This document shows, in pieces, positions 1-9,192 of a stretch of DNA of 64,000 nucleotides (position 1 is the stretch's first letter; each line of letters begins with the position of its first letter). Source of the stretch: UBA952 sp044361535 (GTDB lineage Bacteria; Bacteroidota; Bacteroidia; Flavobacteriales_D; Crocinitomicaceae). The translations under genes were made by a program, and so were the position numbers. The stretch spans positions 186,001-250,000 of the forward strand of contig JBIKIQ010000002.1 in the NCBI GenBank assembly GCA_044361535.1, in the 5' to 3' direction. The notes under the pieces are model-generated. The model saw nothing but the letters and a program-made list of their open reading frames with translations. It searched no databases and had not been told where the DNA came from.

Positions 1-2097
1 TCGGTATTAAATTCTCAAAAATCAGGGAATACCATTTCAATTGCAATTGATTCTGTTCCTTTCAATATCTCGTATTATTATGGGGATAAGCGACTATTTA
101 GTCAACGAGAAAATTCAAGTGACGCCTCAAAGTTTAAACTAGATTTCGCCATTTCCTCAGATGAAGTATTTTATGGAGGCGGGGCAAGAGCACTAGGAAT
201 GAACCGCAGAGGGAATAAACTGGAATTGTATAATCGGGCTCATTATGGCTATGAAACAAATGCTCCCTTGATGAACTATTGCATACCAATGTTTTTGTCT
301 TCAAATAAATATGCTGTTCATTTTGATTCTCCTGGTTCTGGATTTATAGATTTAGACAGTAAGAAAAATAATCAAATTCAAGTCGAAATTGAGGGATCAA
401 GGAAAACATATCAAGTACTTGCAAATGATTCTTGGGATGATTTAATGACTTCTTGGACGGTACTTACAGGTCGTCAAACAAAACTTCCCTTGTGGGCATT
501 AGGTAATTTCGCAAGTAGATTTGGTTATCATTCCCAGCGTGAAGTTGATGAAGTTGTTTCACGTTTTCAAAAGGATAGCATACCACTTGATGCGGTAATA
601 ATCGATTTGTATTGGTTTGGAAAAACCATTCAAGGTACGCTTGGAAATTTAGAATTTTACAGAGATTCTTTTCCTGAACCTGAAAAAATGGTTCAAACGC
701 TTAAATCAAAAAATATTCAAACCATTTTAGTTACTGAGCCTTTTGTATTAACTACGTCTAATCGGTGGAATGACGCTGTGAAAAATGACATATTGGCTAA
801 AGACACCGCTGGAAAAATTCTCACCTACGATTTTTACTTCGGGAATACTGGTTTGATAGATATATTTGAGGAAAAAGGAAAAAAATGGTTCTGGGAACGA
901 TATGATGATCTCAAAAAAAAGGGTATTGCTGGTTTTTGGGGAGATCTAGGCGAACCGGAAGTTCATCCTGATCACATGATGCATGGCTCATTCAAAGCAC
1001 GTGAAGTTCACAATATTTATGGACATCGTTGGGCAGAAATGTTGTACTCAGGACTAAAATCAAATTACCCAAGCGAACGCCCCTTTATTTTAATGCGCGC
1101 AGGTTCTTCAGGGTCACAGCGTTTTGGTTTAATTCCTTGGTCGGGTGATGTAAATAGAACCTGGGGAGGAATGCGCTCACAACCAGAAATTTCATTGCAA
1201 ATGGGTATGCAAGGAATCCCTTTTATGCACTCAGACTTGGGAGGTTTTGCGGGTGCAAATGATGACCCTGAGTTGTATTTGCGTTGGCTTCAATATGGTG
1301 TATTTCAACCCATTTTTCGACCTCATGCACAGGAAGAAGTTGCTTCAGAGCCTATTTTCAAAGATGAGGAAACAAAAGAACTTGCCAAGCAAGCGATTGA
1401 ATTGAGATACAGGCTTTTACCATATAATTACACCTTGATGTATAAAGCAAACCAGTACGGAAATCCATTGATGCGCCCGGTATTTTTTGAAGATAATCGT
1501 GCTGAAATGCTGAACGTTGATTCCATGTATTTTTGGGGTAGTGAGTTTTTAATTGCCCCTGTTTTTGTGAAATCCCAGCTTCAAAAAGTGATTCATTTTC
1601 CAAACTCTGCCAATTGGTTTGATTTCTATAGCCTGCACTATTACAAAGGGGGCACTACCGCAAATGTAAATCTTACCTCAGACCGTATTCCAACATTTGT
1701 AAAAGGTGGCGCTTTTATTCCAATGATTGAGAATCTTCAAAATACAAGTCAACTTGAAAATGATAAGGTTCAGATGTACTTCTTCTTTGATCCTGAAACC
1801 TCATCAAGTTCAGGAGTTTTATACCAAGATGATTATCAAAAAGGAAATCAGACGGTATCGGAAAACGTCCTAAATTTTACTTACTCTAAAAAATCGAAAT
1901 GTTTTGAAATCTTGATAGAATCGAATAAAAATGATTCCTTTAACACAAATCTGTTAATCTATTCCCCATTGGCAAAAATCACAAAAATTTCAGTTGATGG
2001 TAAAAAGTGTGATTTTGAAAAAAGTGAGTCAAATTACTCATTTTCAAGTGTAAAAGGTAAAAATAAAAAGGCCAAAATTAAAGTTTGGTATAAATAA
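1..2097 (+). CDS. GH31 family alpha-glucosidase (5' end outside window)
   Basis: The frame is open from base 1 without a stop, so the gene starts upstream of the window; 698 residues are visible. The family hydrolyses terminal alpha-glucosidic bonds of maltodextrins or isomalto-oligosaccharides. The N-terminal part resembles the GH31 galactose-mutarotase-like beta-sandwich (YGGGAR segment near base 175), followed by the TIM barrel. The catalytic nucleophile should be the Asp in FWGDLGEPE (codon at 943-945), and the acid/base the Asp in IPWSGDVNRTW (codon at 1147-1149). C-terminal beta domains follow. The signal sequence is not visible, so its location cannot be read. It lies 74 bases before susC and probably acts on oligosaccharides taken up by that system. 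Exact linkage specificity (alpha-1,4 or alpha-1,6) cannot be told from sequence. Confidence 0.9.
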   Translation, partial: SVLNSQKSGNTISIAIDSVPFNISYYYGDKRLFSQRENSSDASKFKLDFAISSDEVFYGGGARALGMNRRGNKLELYNRAHYGYETNAPLMNYCIPMFLSSNKYAVHFDSPGSGFIDLDSKKNNQIQVEIEGSRKTYQVLANDSWDDLMTSWTVLTGRQTKLPLWALGNFASRFGYHSQREVDEVVSRFQKDSIPLDAVIIDLYWFGKTIQGTLGNLEFYRDSFPEPEKMVQTLKSKNIQTILVTEPFVLTTSNRWNDAVKNDILAKDTAGKILTYDFYFGNTGLIDIFEEKGKKWFWERYDDLKKKGIAGFWGDLGEPEVHPDHMMHGSFKAREVHNIYGHRWAEMLYSGLKSNYPSERPFILMRAGSSGSQRFGLIPWSGDVNRTWGGMRSQPEISLQMGMQGIPFMHSDLGGFAGANDDPELYLRWLQYGVFQPIFRPHAQEEVASEPIFKDEETKELAKQAIELRYRLLPYNYTLMYKANQYGNPLMRPVFFEDNRAEMLNVDSMYFWGSEFLIAPVFVKSQLQKVIHFPNSANWFDFYSLHYYKGGTTANVNLTSDRIPTFVKGGAFIPMIENLQNTSQLENDKVQMYFFFDPETSSSSGVLYQDDYQKGNQTVSENVLNFTYSKKSKCFEILIESNKNDSFNTNLLIYSPLAKITKISVDGKKCDFEKSESNYSFSSVKGKNKKAKIKVWYK

Positions 2098-2109
2098 TAA
2101 AAAGAGTTT

Positions 2110-2124
2110 GTGTCATTTTGACAT
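2110..2124. promoter_or_regulatory. Candidate operator 1 (GTGTCA-N3-TGACAT) at the susC promoter
   Basis: The sequence GTGTCATTTTGACAT is an inverted repeat with TGTCA and TGACA half-sites around a 3-base spacer. It overlaps the -33 TTTG box of the susC promoter (2117-2120), as expected for a repressor site. Three similar sites lie at 7685, 23323 and 24319. Binding by the NUDIX regulator encoded at 6907-7650 is an inference. Confidence 0.55.
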
Positions 2125-2148
2125 ATATAAACTTTTTACATATATTTG
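2117..2148 (+). promoter_or_regulatory. susC promoter, Bacteroidota sigma type
   Basis: TTTG at 2117-2120, a 20-base spacer and TATATTTG at 2141-2148 match the Bacteroidota consensus TTTG-N19/20-TAnnTTTG. The susC ATG is at 2172, giving a short leader of roughly 15-20 bases. Confidence 0.7.
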
Positions 2149-2171
2149 TTGTTTGGAACTAAACTCACACT

Positions 2172-5100
2172 ATGAAAATACAGTTGAATAAGTTATTCGT
2201 TTTGCTGTTTGTCTCAATGACCAGCGTATTTTTTTCTCAAAAAGCCAGTGTCAAAGGGAAGATTACTGATCAGAAATCAGAATCGGTCTATAACGCGCTA
2301 GTTACGGTTTCTCAAAGTACTGTTAAAGCCAAATCAGATCCAGATGGTAATTATGAATTGGTAGGTATTCCAGTTAGCTCATCAAAAACAGCCGTAGAGA
2401 TCACGGTTAAAGCCATAGGTTATAATGATTTTACTTTTACAGTTGAACTTGAGCCCAATCAAGTTTTGGAAAAAAACATTGAGTTATCAGATGGTGTTAA
2501 ATCCTTTGAAGAGGCAATTGTAATTGGATATGGAACTACACGAACAAAAGATTTAACCGGTTCGGCGACTGTTATAAACGAGAAAAACTTTTCGCAAGGA
2601 TCCATGTCAACCCCGGAACAGCTTATTATGGGAAAGGTTTCAGGATTGAAAATCAATACCAACGACGGGGCGCCAGGATCAGGAAGTACATTGAGGTTGA
2701 GAGGTGGTACTTCAATTAATGCTAGTAATGATCCGCTAATTGTTGTTGATGGAGTTCCGTTAGATAATGGTGGAATTGCGGGTGCTGCCAATCCACTTTC
2801 TTTGATTAATCCAAATGATATTGCGTCATTTGTGGTTCTTAAAGATGCCTCTGCAACTGCAATTTATGGTTCACGTGCGGCAAATGGAGTTATCTTAATC
2901 ACAACTAAGAAAGGCAGTTCTGGCAATAGTCCATTGAAAGTAATTTTTGATACCAAGCATTCACTTTCCACTGTTGCAAAATATGCGGATGTATTAAGTG
3001 GAGATAGCATGAGAAATCTCATAAATAGAGTTGGTACACCAACACAACAAAACTTGTTAGGAGATGCAAACACAGATTGGCAACGTGTTGTTTTCAGACC
3101 GGCTTATGTAACAGATAATAACGTTTCTTTGACGGGTGGAATTAAAAACTTTCCATACCGCCTTTCTTTTGGTAATCGTATTGAGAACGGAGTATTGTTA
3201 CGAGATCAATTTATGAGAAACTCTGTTACCTTAAATATGTCACCTTCCTTCTTAAATAAGAATTTACAGCTCGAGATAAACAATAAATTAGTAAACACAC
3301 GTTCTCAATTCGCAAATAGGGGAGCTTTAGGTGCAGCGTATTTTGATCCAACTCAACCGGTTTATTCGGATACAACATTATATGGTGGTTACTATGAATG
3401 GCTTGGGACTAATGGAAAACCAAACACATTGGCCGCTAAAAATCCTCTTGGGCTTATTAGGCAACGTGAAGATCGTAGTGATGTTTGGAGATATATTGCA
3501 AATGCAAAAGCTTCCTATAATATTCCTGGAGTTCGTGGTCTAAAAGCAGTGGTTAATGGAGGGATCGATTTATCTGAAGGTGCTGGTTATGCCATAACTC
3601 CGGCAGAATCAGCTGCTGGTTTCTATACGGAAGGTTCTTTTAATGCGTACAGAAATAAAAAAGCGAACAAACTTGTTGAAGCGTATTTTAACTATAACAA
3701 TAGTAAGGGTACGAATGACCAGTTTTTAGTGATGGATTTAACCGCTGGTTATTCCTACCAAGATTGGTATTCTGCCAGTCCAAATTGGGCAACTTACAAT
3801 GAAGCTCAAGATTCTATAACCAGACAAGCAGCTGCATTTCCTTTTTATACAAAAAATGCAATGTTGTCATATTATTCCCGTGGAATTTTCACAATTAAGG
3901 ATCGCTACATTTTAAATGCGTCACTTCGTTACGATGGTTCGTCTAGATTTAGCCCGGAAGCGCGCTGGGGATTATTCCCATCTGTTTCGGCTGCTTGGGT
4001 TGTTTCAGACGAGGAGTTCTTTAAAAATAATGTGAAAGCAGTAAACATGTTGAAGCTCCGCGCAGGTTATGGTATTACCGGTCAACAAGATGGAATTGGT
4101 GATTATGCTTACATTTCAAATTATTTCGTAGGAGACTCTACAGCACAATACATTTTTGGTTTAGATACTTTCTTGGTTTACCGTCCTTCTGGATTTGATG
4201 CGAATTTAAAATGGGAACAGACGAGATCAATCAATTTAGGTTTGGATTTTGGAATCTTGAAAGATCGATTCTCAGGTTCAATTGATTTGTATCAGAAAAT
4301 TACTACAAACTTATTGGCTGTAGTTCCAGTTCCAGCGGGGACTAACTTTACCAATGAAATTTTGACTAATGTGGGTAGTTTGAGTAATACTGGGATTGAG
4401 TTTTCATTCAATGCAGGTGTTTTTGCTAACAAGAATTCACGATTTGATATTATGGGGAATGCTTCAAGAAATATTAATCGTGTTTTAAAGCTATCTCAAT
4501 TGGAAGATGAAAATTCAGTTGGGGTTCAGGTTGGTGGAATTTCAGGTGGAATTGGAAATACCGTACAAGTGCATCGTGTGAATTATGCAACCTTCTCCTA
4601 TTTAGTTTATGAGCAATTATATGACAATAATGGAGCCCCAATTCAAGTAGGGCAAGAAGCTACAATCGATATAAATAATGATGGTGTTGTTAATTCTTCT
4701 GATAAATGGAAAGACATTCATGCTTATGCAGATCGAAATGGTGATAACGTAATTAACATCAAAGATCGTTACATAGCGAACAAAGCCGCTGCTGACTGGT
4801 TTTTAGGCTTGTCGTTAAATTATCAATATAAAAATTGGTCGTTCGGTTTATCGATGAGAAGTGAAATAGGTGGGTATATCTATAATAATATACATTCGAA
4901 TTCTGGGACTTTTCAATCTGTTAACGGAACGCAAGGATTCTTAAATAATATAAGTTCATTGTATTACGAAGATGAAATTCAGAAAATTGCTACCAACCAA
5001 TTACTAAGTGACAGATACCTTGAAAGAGCAGATTTCCTGCGTTTGGATTATTTTAATGTTAGTTACAATTTCGGCAAACTGAAAGCATTTAATAACAAGG

Positions 5101-5246
5101 TTGGAATGAATGCTACATTTGTTGTTAATAATATATTCGTATTCACAAATTATTCAGGTTTAGATCCAGAAATCGGAGGAGGAATTGATAATAATATTTA
5201 TCCGCGACCTCGTATGTATTCATTGAATTTATCGTTTGACTTTTAA
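2172..5246 (+). CDS. susC: SusC-like TonB-dependent outer-membrane transporter
   Basis: This is the outer-membrane channel that, with the SusD lid, imports glycans using TonB energy. A signal peptide spans about residues 1-23 (ends FFSQ). A carboxypeptidase-regulatory-like beta domain covers about 25-105, then the plug domain about 117-250 (VIGYGTTRTKDLTGSA, LRLRGGTSINASNDPLIVVD, KDASATAIYGSRAANG). The remainder is the beta-barrel, ending in the aromatic SLNLSFDF typical of outer-membrane proteins. The 1024-residue length is normal. It is followed 13 bases later by susD and surrounded by alpha-glucan enzymes, so maltodextrin/starch oligosaccharides are the likely substrate. It has its own promoter with an operator-like palindrome. 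Confidence 0.95.
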   Translation: MKIQLNKLFVLLFVSMTSVFFSQKASVKGKITDQKSESVYNALVTVSQSTVKAKSDPDGNYELVGIPVSSSKTAVEITVKAIGYNDFTFTVELEPNQVLEKNIELSDGVKSFEEAIVIGYGTTRTKDLTGSATVINEKNFSQGSMSTPEQLIMGKVSGLKINTNDGAPGSGSTLRLRGGTSINASNDPLIVVDGVPLDNGGIAGAANPLSLINPNDIASFVVLKDASATAIYGSRAANGVILITTKKGSSGNSPLKVIFDTKHSLSTVAKYADVLSGDSMRNLINRVGTPTQQNLLGDANTDWQRVVFRPAYVTDNNVSLTGGIKNFPYRLSFGNRIENGVLLRDQFMRNSVTLNMSPSFLNKNLQLEINNKLVNTRSQFANRGALGAAYFDPTQPVYSDTTLYGGYYEWLGTNGKPNTLAAKNPLGLIRQREDRSDVWRYIANAKASYNIPGVRGLKAVVNGGIDLSEGAGYAITPAESAAGFYTEGSFNAYRNKKANKLVEAYFNYNNSKGTNDQFLVMDLTAGYSYQDWYSASPNWATYNEAQDSITRQAAAFPFYTKNAMLSYYSRGIFTIKDRYILNASLRYDGSSRFSPEARWGLFPSVSAAWVVSDEEFFKNNVKAVNMLKLRAGYGITGQQDGIGDYAYISNYFVGDSTAQYIFGLDTFLVYRPSGFDANLKWEQTRSINLGLDFGILKDRFSGSIDLYQKITTNLLAVVPVPAGTNFTNEILTNVGSLSNTGIEFSFNAGVFANKNSRFDIMGNASRNINRVLKLSQLEDENSVGVQVGGISGGIGNTVQVHRVNYATFSYLVYEQLYDNNGAPIQVGQEATIDINNDGVVNSSDKWKDIHAYADRNGDNVINIKDRYIANKAAADWFLGLSLNYQYKNWSFGLSMRSEIGGYIYNNIHSNSGTFQSVNGTQGFLNNISSLYYEDEIQKIATNQLLSDRYLERADFLRLDYFNVSYNFGKLKAFNNKVGMNATFVVNNIFVFTNYSGLDPEIGGGIDNNIYPRPRMYSLNLSFDF

Positions 5247-5258
5247 TAATTGGAACTT

Positions 5259-6845
5259 ATGAAAAATAGAGTTTTAAACATAACAATAGTTGGATTAAGC
5301 CTTGTGCTTATTGTTTCGGCATGTAAAAAACAATTGAATCAAACTCCCATGTATGGTTTGAATGCTGAGAAAGTATATAGTGATCCAAACAACTACATAA
5401 ATGTATTAGCGAAGCTTTATTCAGGCTTATCTATGACTGGTTTATCTGGTCCTGCGGGCGCTGGAGACATAGCTGGAATGGACGAAGGATTTTCTGCGTA
5501 CGTTCGTGTTTTGTGGAATTTACAAGAATTACCTACCGACGAGGCGGTTTGTGGTTGGTCTGATCCAGGAATACCGGCACTAAATAAAGGTGAGTGGAAT
5601 GCAGATGATGGTTGGATAAAAGGAATGTATTACCGCATCTATTATCAAATAGCTTTGTGTAACGAGTTCATCTGGCAATCTCGCGATGAAAAATTAGACG
5701 AACGAGGTTTCTCTCAAGCTGATAAGGACAAGATAAGAACATACAGAAATGAAGCTAGGTTTTTAAGAGCATTGAGTTATTACCATGCTTTGGACTTGTT
5801 TGGGAATGTGCCGTTTGTTGACGAAAATGATCGAGTAGGTGCTTTTCAACCCGAAAGAATAACGCGTCCTGCCTTATTTACCTACGTTGAAAGTGAATTA
5901 TTGGACATTGAAGACCAATTACTTAGTCCAGGAGTTGCACTCTATGGGAGAGCATCTAAATCAGCTGCTCAAACCCTTTTAGCAAAAATGTATTTAAATG
6001 CTGAAGTTTACACTGGAACAGCCCGTTATTCTGATTGCAGAACATTTTGCGAAAAAGTTGTCAATTCAGGAGCTCACCAGCTAGATGATGTTTATCAAGA
6101 TATCTTCTTAGCAGATAATCATACTTCTCCTGAAATTATATTCCCAGTAGTTTACGATGGTGTTGTTGCACAAGCGTATGGTGGTACAATCTATTTAGTG
6201 AATGGTGCAATTGGAGGTTCCATGATTCCAGCTAATTATGGGGTTAATGGGAACTGGGGTGGTCTTCGTGTGACTCCACAATTTGTAGATAAGTTCCAAG
6301 ACTCTACTTTAGACTCAAGATACTTATTTTTCACAACTAATCAAATCAAAGACTTCACAGACCCAAGCCATTTATCGCAATTCAAATATGGGTATGCCTT
6401 TCCTAAATTTAAAAACAAAACGAAGGCTGGATTGAACGGGTCAAATAATGCCACCTCTCCATTCGTAGACATTGATTTTCCTATGTTTAGATTGGCAGAT
6501 GTTTATCTTATGTTGGCTGAATCTGCATTTAGAACGGGAGATCAAGGAACTGCTTTGCAATACGTCAATCTAATTCGAACCAGAGCCTATTTTACGAGTG
6601 CATTCAACGTTTCATCTCTAACACTTGATGATCTTTTAGACGAACGTGCAAGGGAGTTAAGTTGGGAAGCAACTCGAAGAACGGATTTAATTCGATTCAA
6701 TAAATTTTCAGGCGGAGACTATTTGTGGTCATTTAAAGGAGGAGAAGTTGATGGCGTTGCCTTAGATGCATACAGAGAACTTTATCCAATTCCAAATGCG
6801 GATATTATATTAAACCCGAATCTATCACAAAATACGGGTTACTAG
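5259..6845 (+). CDS. susD: SusD-like starch-binding outer-membrane lipoprotein
   Basis: This is the surface lid that captures glycan and hands it to SusC. The chosen start is ATG at 5259: the next residues form a lipoprotein signal with a VSAC lipobox (Cys22), whereas an in-frame TTG nine bases upstream adds nothing. The 528-residue length fits RagB/SusD proteins. Helical TPR-like segments are visible (RNEARFLRALSYYHALDLFG; DVYLMLAESAFRTGDQ; YVNLIRTRA) and the C-terminal part has the family's typical ERARELSWEATRRTDLIRF segment. It is cotranscribed with susC and is followed by a strong bidirectional terminator. Confidence 0.95.
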   Translation: MKNRVLNITIVGLSLVLIVSACKKQLNQTPMYGLNAEKVYSDPNNYINVLAKLYSGLSMTGLSGPAGAGDIAGMDEGFSAYVRVLWNLQELPTDEAVCGWSDPGIPALNKGEWNADDGWIKGMYYRIYYQIALCNEFIWQSRDEKLDERGFSQADKDKIRTYRNEARFLRALSYYHALDLFGNVPFVDENDRVGAFQPERITRPALFTYVESELLDIEDQLLSPGVALYGRASKSAAQTLLAKMYLNAEVYTGTARYSDCRTFCEKVVNSGAHQLDDVYQDIFLADNHTSPEIIFPVVYDGVVAQAYGGTIYLVNGAIGGSMIPANYGVNGNWGGLRVTPQFVDKFQDSTLDSRYLFFTTNQIKDFTDPSHLSQFKYGYAFPKFKNKTKAGLNGSNNATSPFVDIDFPMFRLADVYLMLAESAFRTGDQGTALQYVNLIRTRAYFTSAFNVSSLTLDDLLDERARELSWEATRRTDLIRFNKFSGGDYLWSFKGGEVDGVALDAYRELYPIPNADIILNPNLSQNTGY

Positions 6846-6866
6846 TACTTAATGCGTTGATTGATG

Positions 6867-6905
6867 AAAAAGGAAGTATGAAGAAATTCTGCTTCCTTTT
6901 TTTTT
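6867..6905. terminator. Bidirectional terminator between susD and the NUDIX regulator
   Basis: AAAAAGGAAG (6867-6876) pairs with CTTCCTTTTT (from 6892) across a 15-base loop, with a T run on the plus side and A run on the left that becomes a T run on the minus strand. It ends both the susCD transcript and the convergent regulator transcript. Confidence 0.8.
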
Positions 6906-6906
6906 G

Positions 6907-7650
6907 TTAGAACCCAAAATTGTTGAACCCTTCCTCTACTAGTTTATTGTAATTTTCAAGATTAAAAGAATAGTAATTTGATGGCTTGTGTGGCACTCCC
7001 TTTTGTTTGTCATTTAATCTTTCTACAATTTGAAGTTTTGCCATTTTTCTCCTAAAATTTCTTTTGTCAATTTCTTTGCCTTGAATGGCCTCGTAAAGTT
7101 TATGAAGTTGAGTTAACGTAAATTTTTCCGGTAATAAGTTAAAGCCAATTGGACGTAGATCTAAGTTTATTTTAAGTCTTCGCTTTGCAGCGTTTAAAAT
7201 GTCTAAGTGGTCAAATGCTAATTCCTTTATTTCATTAAGTGGTTTCCAAACAACATTTCGGGCAAAGTGAGATGGTCTAGGGTTAAATGAACGTAAATTA
7301 ACTAACGCAAAATAAGCCACAGTAATTACTCGCACATCTGGGTTGGCCCGAACTGATTGAAGCCATTTTCTATCTGCATCTTTATTCAATCGATTAGGGT
7401 CCCCAAATGCCCCAAGTTGTTCTAGAAAAATATCAGTTAGTCCTGTTAATTCCTTTAAAACACGATCAGCAGCTTGATCTAAATTTTCATCGTCGTAAAT
7501 TAAGTCTCCTGGCAATGCATATTCTGGAGTCTTAGAATTGCTTGATTCTCTTTCTATTAGCAGTACTTGTATCTTTTCAAAGTCAAAGCCGAAAATCACA
7601 CAGTCTGCCGAAATTCCATTATTTAAATTTCTGTCGCTTTGTACAATCAT
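6907..7650 (-). CDS. NUDIX-domain transcriptional regulator (NrtR/AraR-like family)
   Basis: Residues ~14-150 form a NUDIX fold and ~172-240 a winged helix (QLHKLYEAIQGKEIDKRNFR), the architecture of NrtR-type regulators. The Nudix box begins at Gly48, but the canonical R-E-U-x-E-E core is degraded: Asp62-Arg63 replace Arg-Glu and Lys66 replaces the first Glu of the pair, leaving only Glu67. Hydrolysis is therefore unlikely and ligand sensing more likely. Relatives in Bacteroides include the arabinose regulator AraR. The gene is divergent from the amylase-maltose phosphorylase operon with a palindromic site between them, and adjoins susCD. I infer that it regulates the alpha-glucan genes; the effector (possibly a sugar or phosphosugar) is unknown. 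Confidence 0.85.
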   Translation of the reverse strand: MIVQSDRNLNNGISADCVIFGFDFEKIQVLLIERESSNSKTPEYALPGDLIYDDENLDQAADRVLKELTGLTDIFLEQLGAFGDPNRLNKDADRKWLQSVRANPDVRVITVAYFALVNLRSFNPRPSHFARNVVWKPLNEIKELAFDHLDILNAAKRRLKINLDLRPIGFNLLPEKFTLTQLHKLYEAIQGKEIDKRNFRRKMAKLQIVERLNDKQKGVPHKPSNYYSFNLENYNKLVEEGFNNFGF

Positions 7651-7684
7651 GCCCGAAATTAAAAAAAAAAAAGAAATTTACATA

Positions 7685-7699
7685 GTGTTAATTTGACAC
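7685..7699. promoter_or_regulatory. Candidate operator 2 (GTGTTA-N3-TGACAC) between regulator and amylase operon
   Basis: GTGTTAATTTGACAC has five of six half-site positions palindromic. It sits in the divergent region and overlaps the TTTG -33 box (7692-7695) of the amylase promoter in the same register as operator 1 does at susC. It is 34 bases from the regulator's start codon, so autoregulation is possible. Confidence 0.55.
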
Positions 7700-7723
7700 A
7701 TTGTTATAATTTCATTAATTTTA
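7692..7723 (+). promoter_or_regulatory. Promoter of the amylase-MFS-pgmB-GH65-amylase operon
   Basis: TTTG at 7692-7695, a 20-base spacer and TAATTTTA at 7716-7723 fit the Bacteroidota consensus except for the last base (A instead of G). Transcription would begin near 7730, which excludes the in-frame ATG at 7693 and supports the start at 7816. Confidence 0.5.
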
Positions 7724-7815
7724 CTTTAAGAATATTACAAATTATTGTATTTGTTTTTACATTTATAAATTGTGATTTTCTGCTAAAAACTGCTAAAACT
7801 ATAAACTACTTCAAC

Positions 7816-9180
7816 ATGTATTTCAATAAAAATATCTCGGTTTTATTTCTGAAACAATTTTCGCTTGTAGTCTTGTCTTTTCTATTTTATTCATCTGTTT
7901 TTTCTCAAAAGAAAACACCAGAATGGAGTAAAGATGCGACAATGTATGAGTTAAATGTGCGTCAATTTTCCAATGAAGGGACATTTAATGCTATTATACC
8001 TCATTTACCAAGGTTGAAAAAAATGGGGGTAGATGTCGTTTGGTTAATGCCTATTCATCCAATTGGTGTTAAAAACAGAAAGGGTTCTTTGGGTAGTTAT
8101 TATGCCGTTAAAGATTACAAAGCAGTTAATCCAGAATTTGGAACCATGGACGATTTTAAAAAATTAGTAAAGTCTGTTCACGATTTGGATATGAAAATTA
8201 TAATCGATTGGGTAGCTAATCATTCTTCACCAGATAATGTATGGGTTGATCAAGGTCATAAGGATTGGTACACCCTAGATTCTGCTGGTAATCTTCAACC
8301 AACGATAGGAACAGATTGGTGGGATGTCGCTGATTTGAATTACGATAATAAAGAAATGCGAAAAGCAATGATAGATGCCATGAAATTTTGGGTTTCTGAA
8401 ACAAACATTGATGGGTATAGATGTGACGTTGCAGGTTGGGTGCCTGTTGACTTTTGGAATGATGCTCGAAGAGAATTGGACAAGGTTAAACCAGTTTTTA
8501 TGTTGGCAGAAGATGAGGGGGAGAAATTGCACAAGGAAGCATTTGATGTTACCTATGCTTGGGAATTGCACCATGTGATGAACAAGATCGCCAAGGGGAC
8601 GATGAATGCAGATTCAGTAATAGCTTATTTTGAAAGAGAAAACAAACGTTTTCCAAAAGATGCTTATCGCTTGAATTTTACGTCTAATCACGATGAAAAC
8701 TCATGGAACGGAACTGAATTTGAACGCTTAGGTGGTGGTGTTGAAGCATTTGCTGTATTTGCAGCGACAATTTACGGAATGCCCTTGATATACAATGGTC
8801 AAGAGTCATCATTTAACCGTAGATTGAAGTTTTTTGAAAAGGATCAAATCGATTGGAACAACTTTGACAAGGAAAAATTTTACTCGACACTTTTTGCCTT
8901 TAAAAAACAAAATCCTGCGTTGTGGAATGGAGCTTTTGGTAGCTTTCCAACCTTTATTAAAACTAATAATCCGAATGTATTGATTTACGAGCGTAAAAAG
9001 GATGCAAATTCCGTTCTTGTAATTTTGAATTTATCTTCAGAGAAGCAAACTTATTCGGTTGATCTTTCCTTGCTTTCAGGTGATTATAAAAAATATGTTT
9101 CTGGTGGAAAAGCGAAAATTAAAAAAGGAATGTCAAAAGGAAAATTGAAGTCATGGGAATATCAAATTTTGTATAAATAA
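7816..9180 (+). CDS. GH13 alpha-amylase family enzyme, periplasmic
   Basis: This enzyme is expected to hydrolyse alpha-1,4-glucan oligosaccharides. I chose the ATG at 7816 because it gives a good signal peptide (about residues 1-31, ending SSVFSQ) and lies downstream of the predicted promoter; an in-frame ATG at 7693 does not. All four GH13 motifs are seen: region I DWVANH (131-136), region II GYRCDVAG with nucleophile Asp204, region III MLAEDEG with acid/base Glu232, and region IV SNHDE with His292-Asp293. The 454-residue length is compact, with a short C-terminal beta domain. There is no lipobox and no type IX sorting domain, so a periplasmic location is likely. It is first in a five-gene operon. 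Confidence 0.9.
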   Translation: MYFNKNISVLFLKQFSLVVLSFLFYSSVFSQKKTPEWSKDATMYELNVRQFSNEGTFNAIIPHLPRLKKMGVDVVWLMPIHPIGVKNRKGSLGSYYAVKDYKAVNPEFGTMDDFKKLVKSVHDLDMKIIIDWVANHSSPDNVWVDQGHKDWYTLDSAGNLQPTIGTDWWDVADLNYDNKEMRKAMIDAMKFWVSETNIDGYRCDVAGWVPVDFWNDARRELDKVKPVFMLAEDEGEKLHKEAFDVTYAWELHHVMNKIAKGTMNADSVIAYFERENKRFPKDAYRLNFTSNHDENSWNGTEFERLGGGVEAFAVFAATIYGMPLIYNGQESSFNRRLKFFEKDQIDWNNFDKEKFYSTLFAFKKQNPALWNGAFGSFPTFIKTNNPNVLIYERKKDANSVLVILNLSSEKQTYSVDLSLLSGDYKKYVSGGKAKIKKGMSKGKLKSWEYQILYK

Positions 9181-9192
9181 AACTTTCTAGCT

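Noticed and set aside
2110..2124. Palindrome considered as a CRP/FNR-type site
   Set aside because: Half-sites are TGTCA/TGACA with a 3-base spacer, not TGTGA-N6-TCACA, and no CRP gene is nearby.
5250..5258. TTG starts for susD, and similarly at 30011 (adhesin) and 56720 (rpmD)
   Set aside because: In each case an ATG 6-9 bases downstream gives the expected N-terminus, so the TTG codons are not needed.
6907..7650. NUDIX protein as a metabolic ADP-ribose pyrophosphatase
   Set aside because: The catalytic Nudix residues are largely replaced and a winged-helix domain is present, so a regulator is the better reading.
7693..7815. Upstream ATG extending the periplasmic amylase by 41 residues
   Set aside because: It lies upstream of the predicted transcription start near 7730, inside the operator/promoter, and the signal peptide starts at the ATG at 7816.
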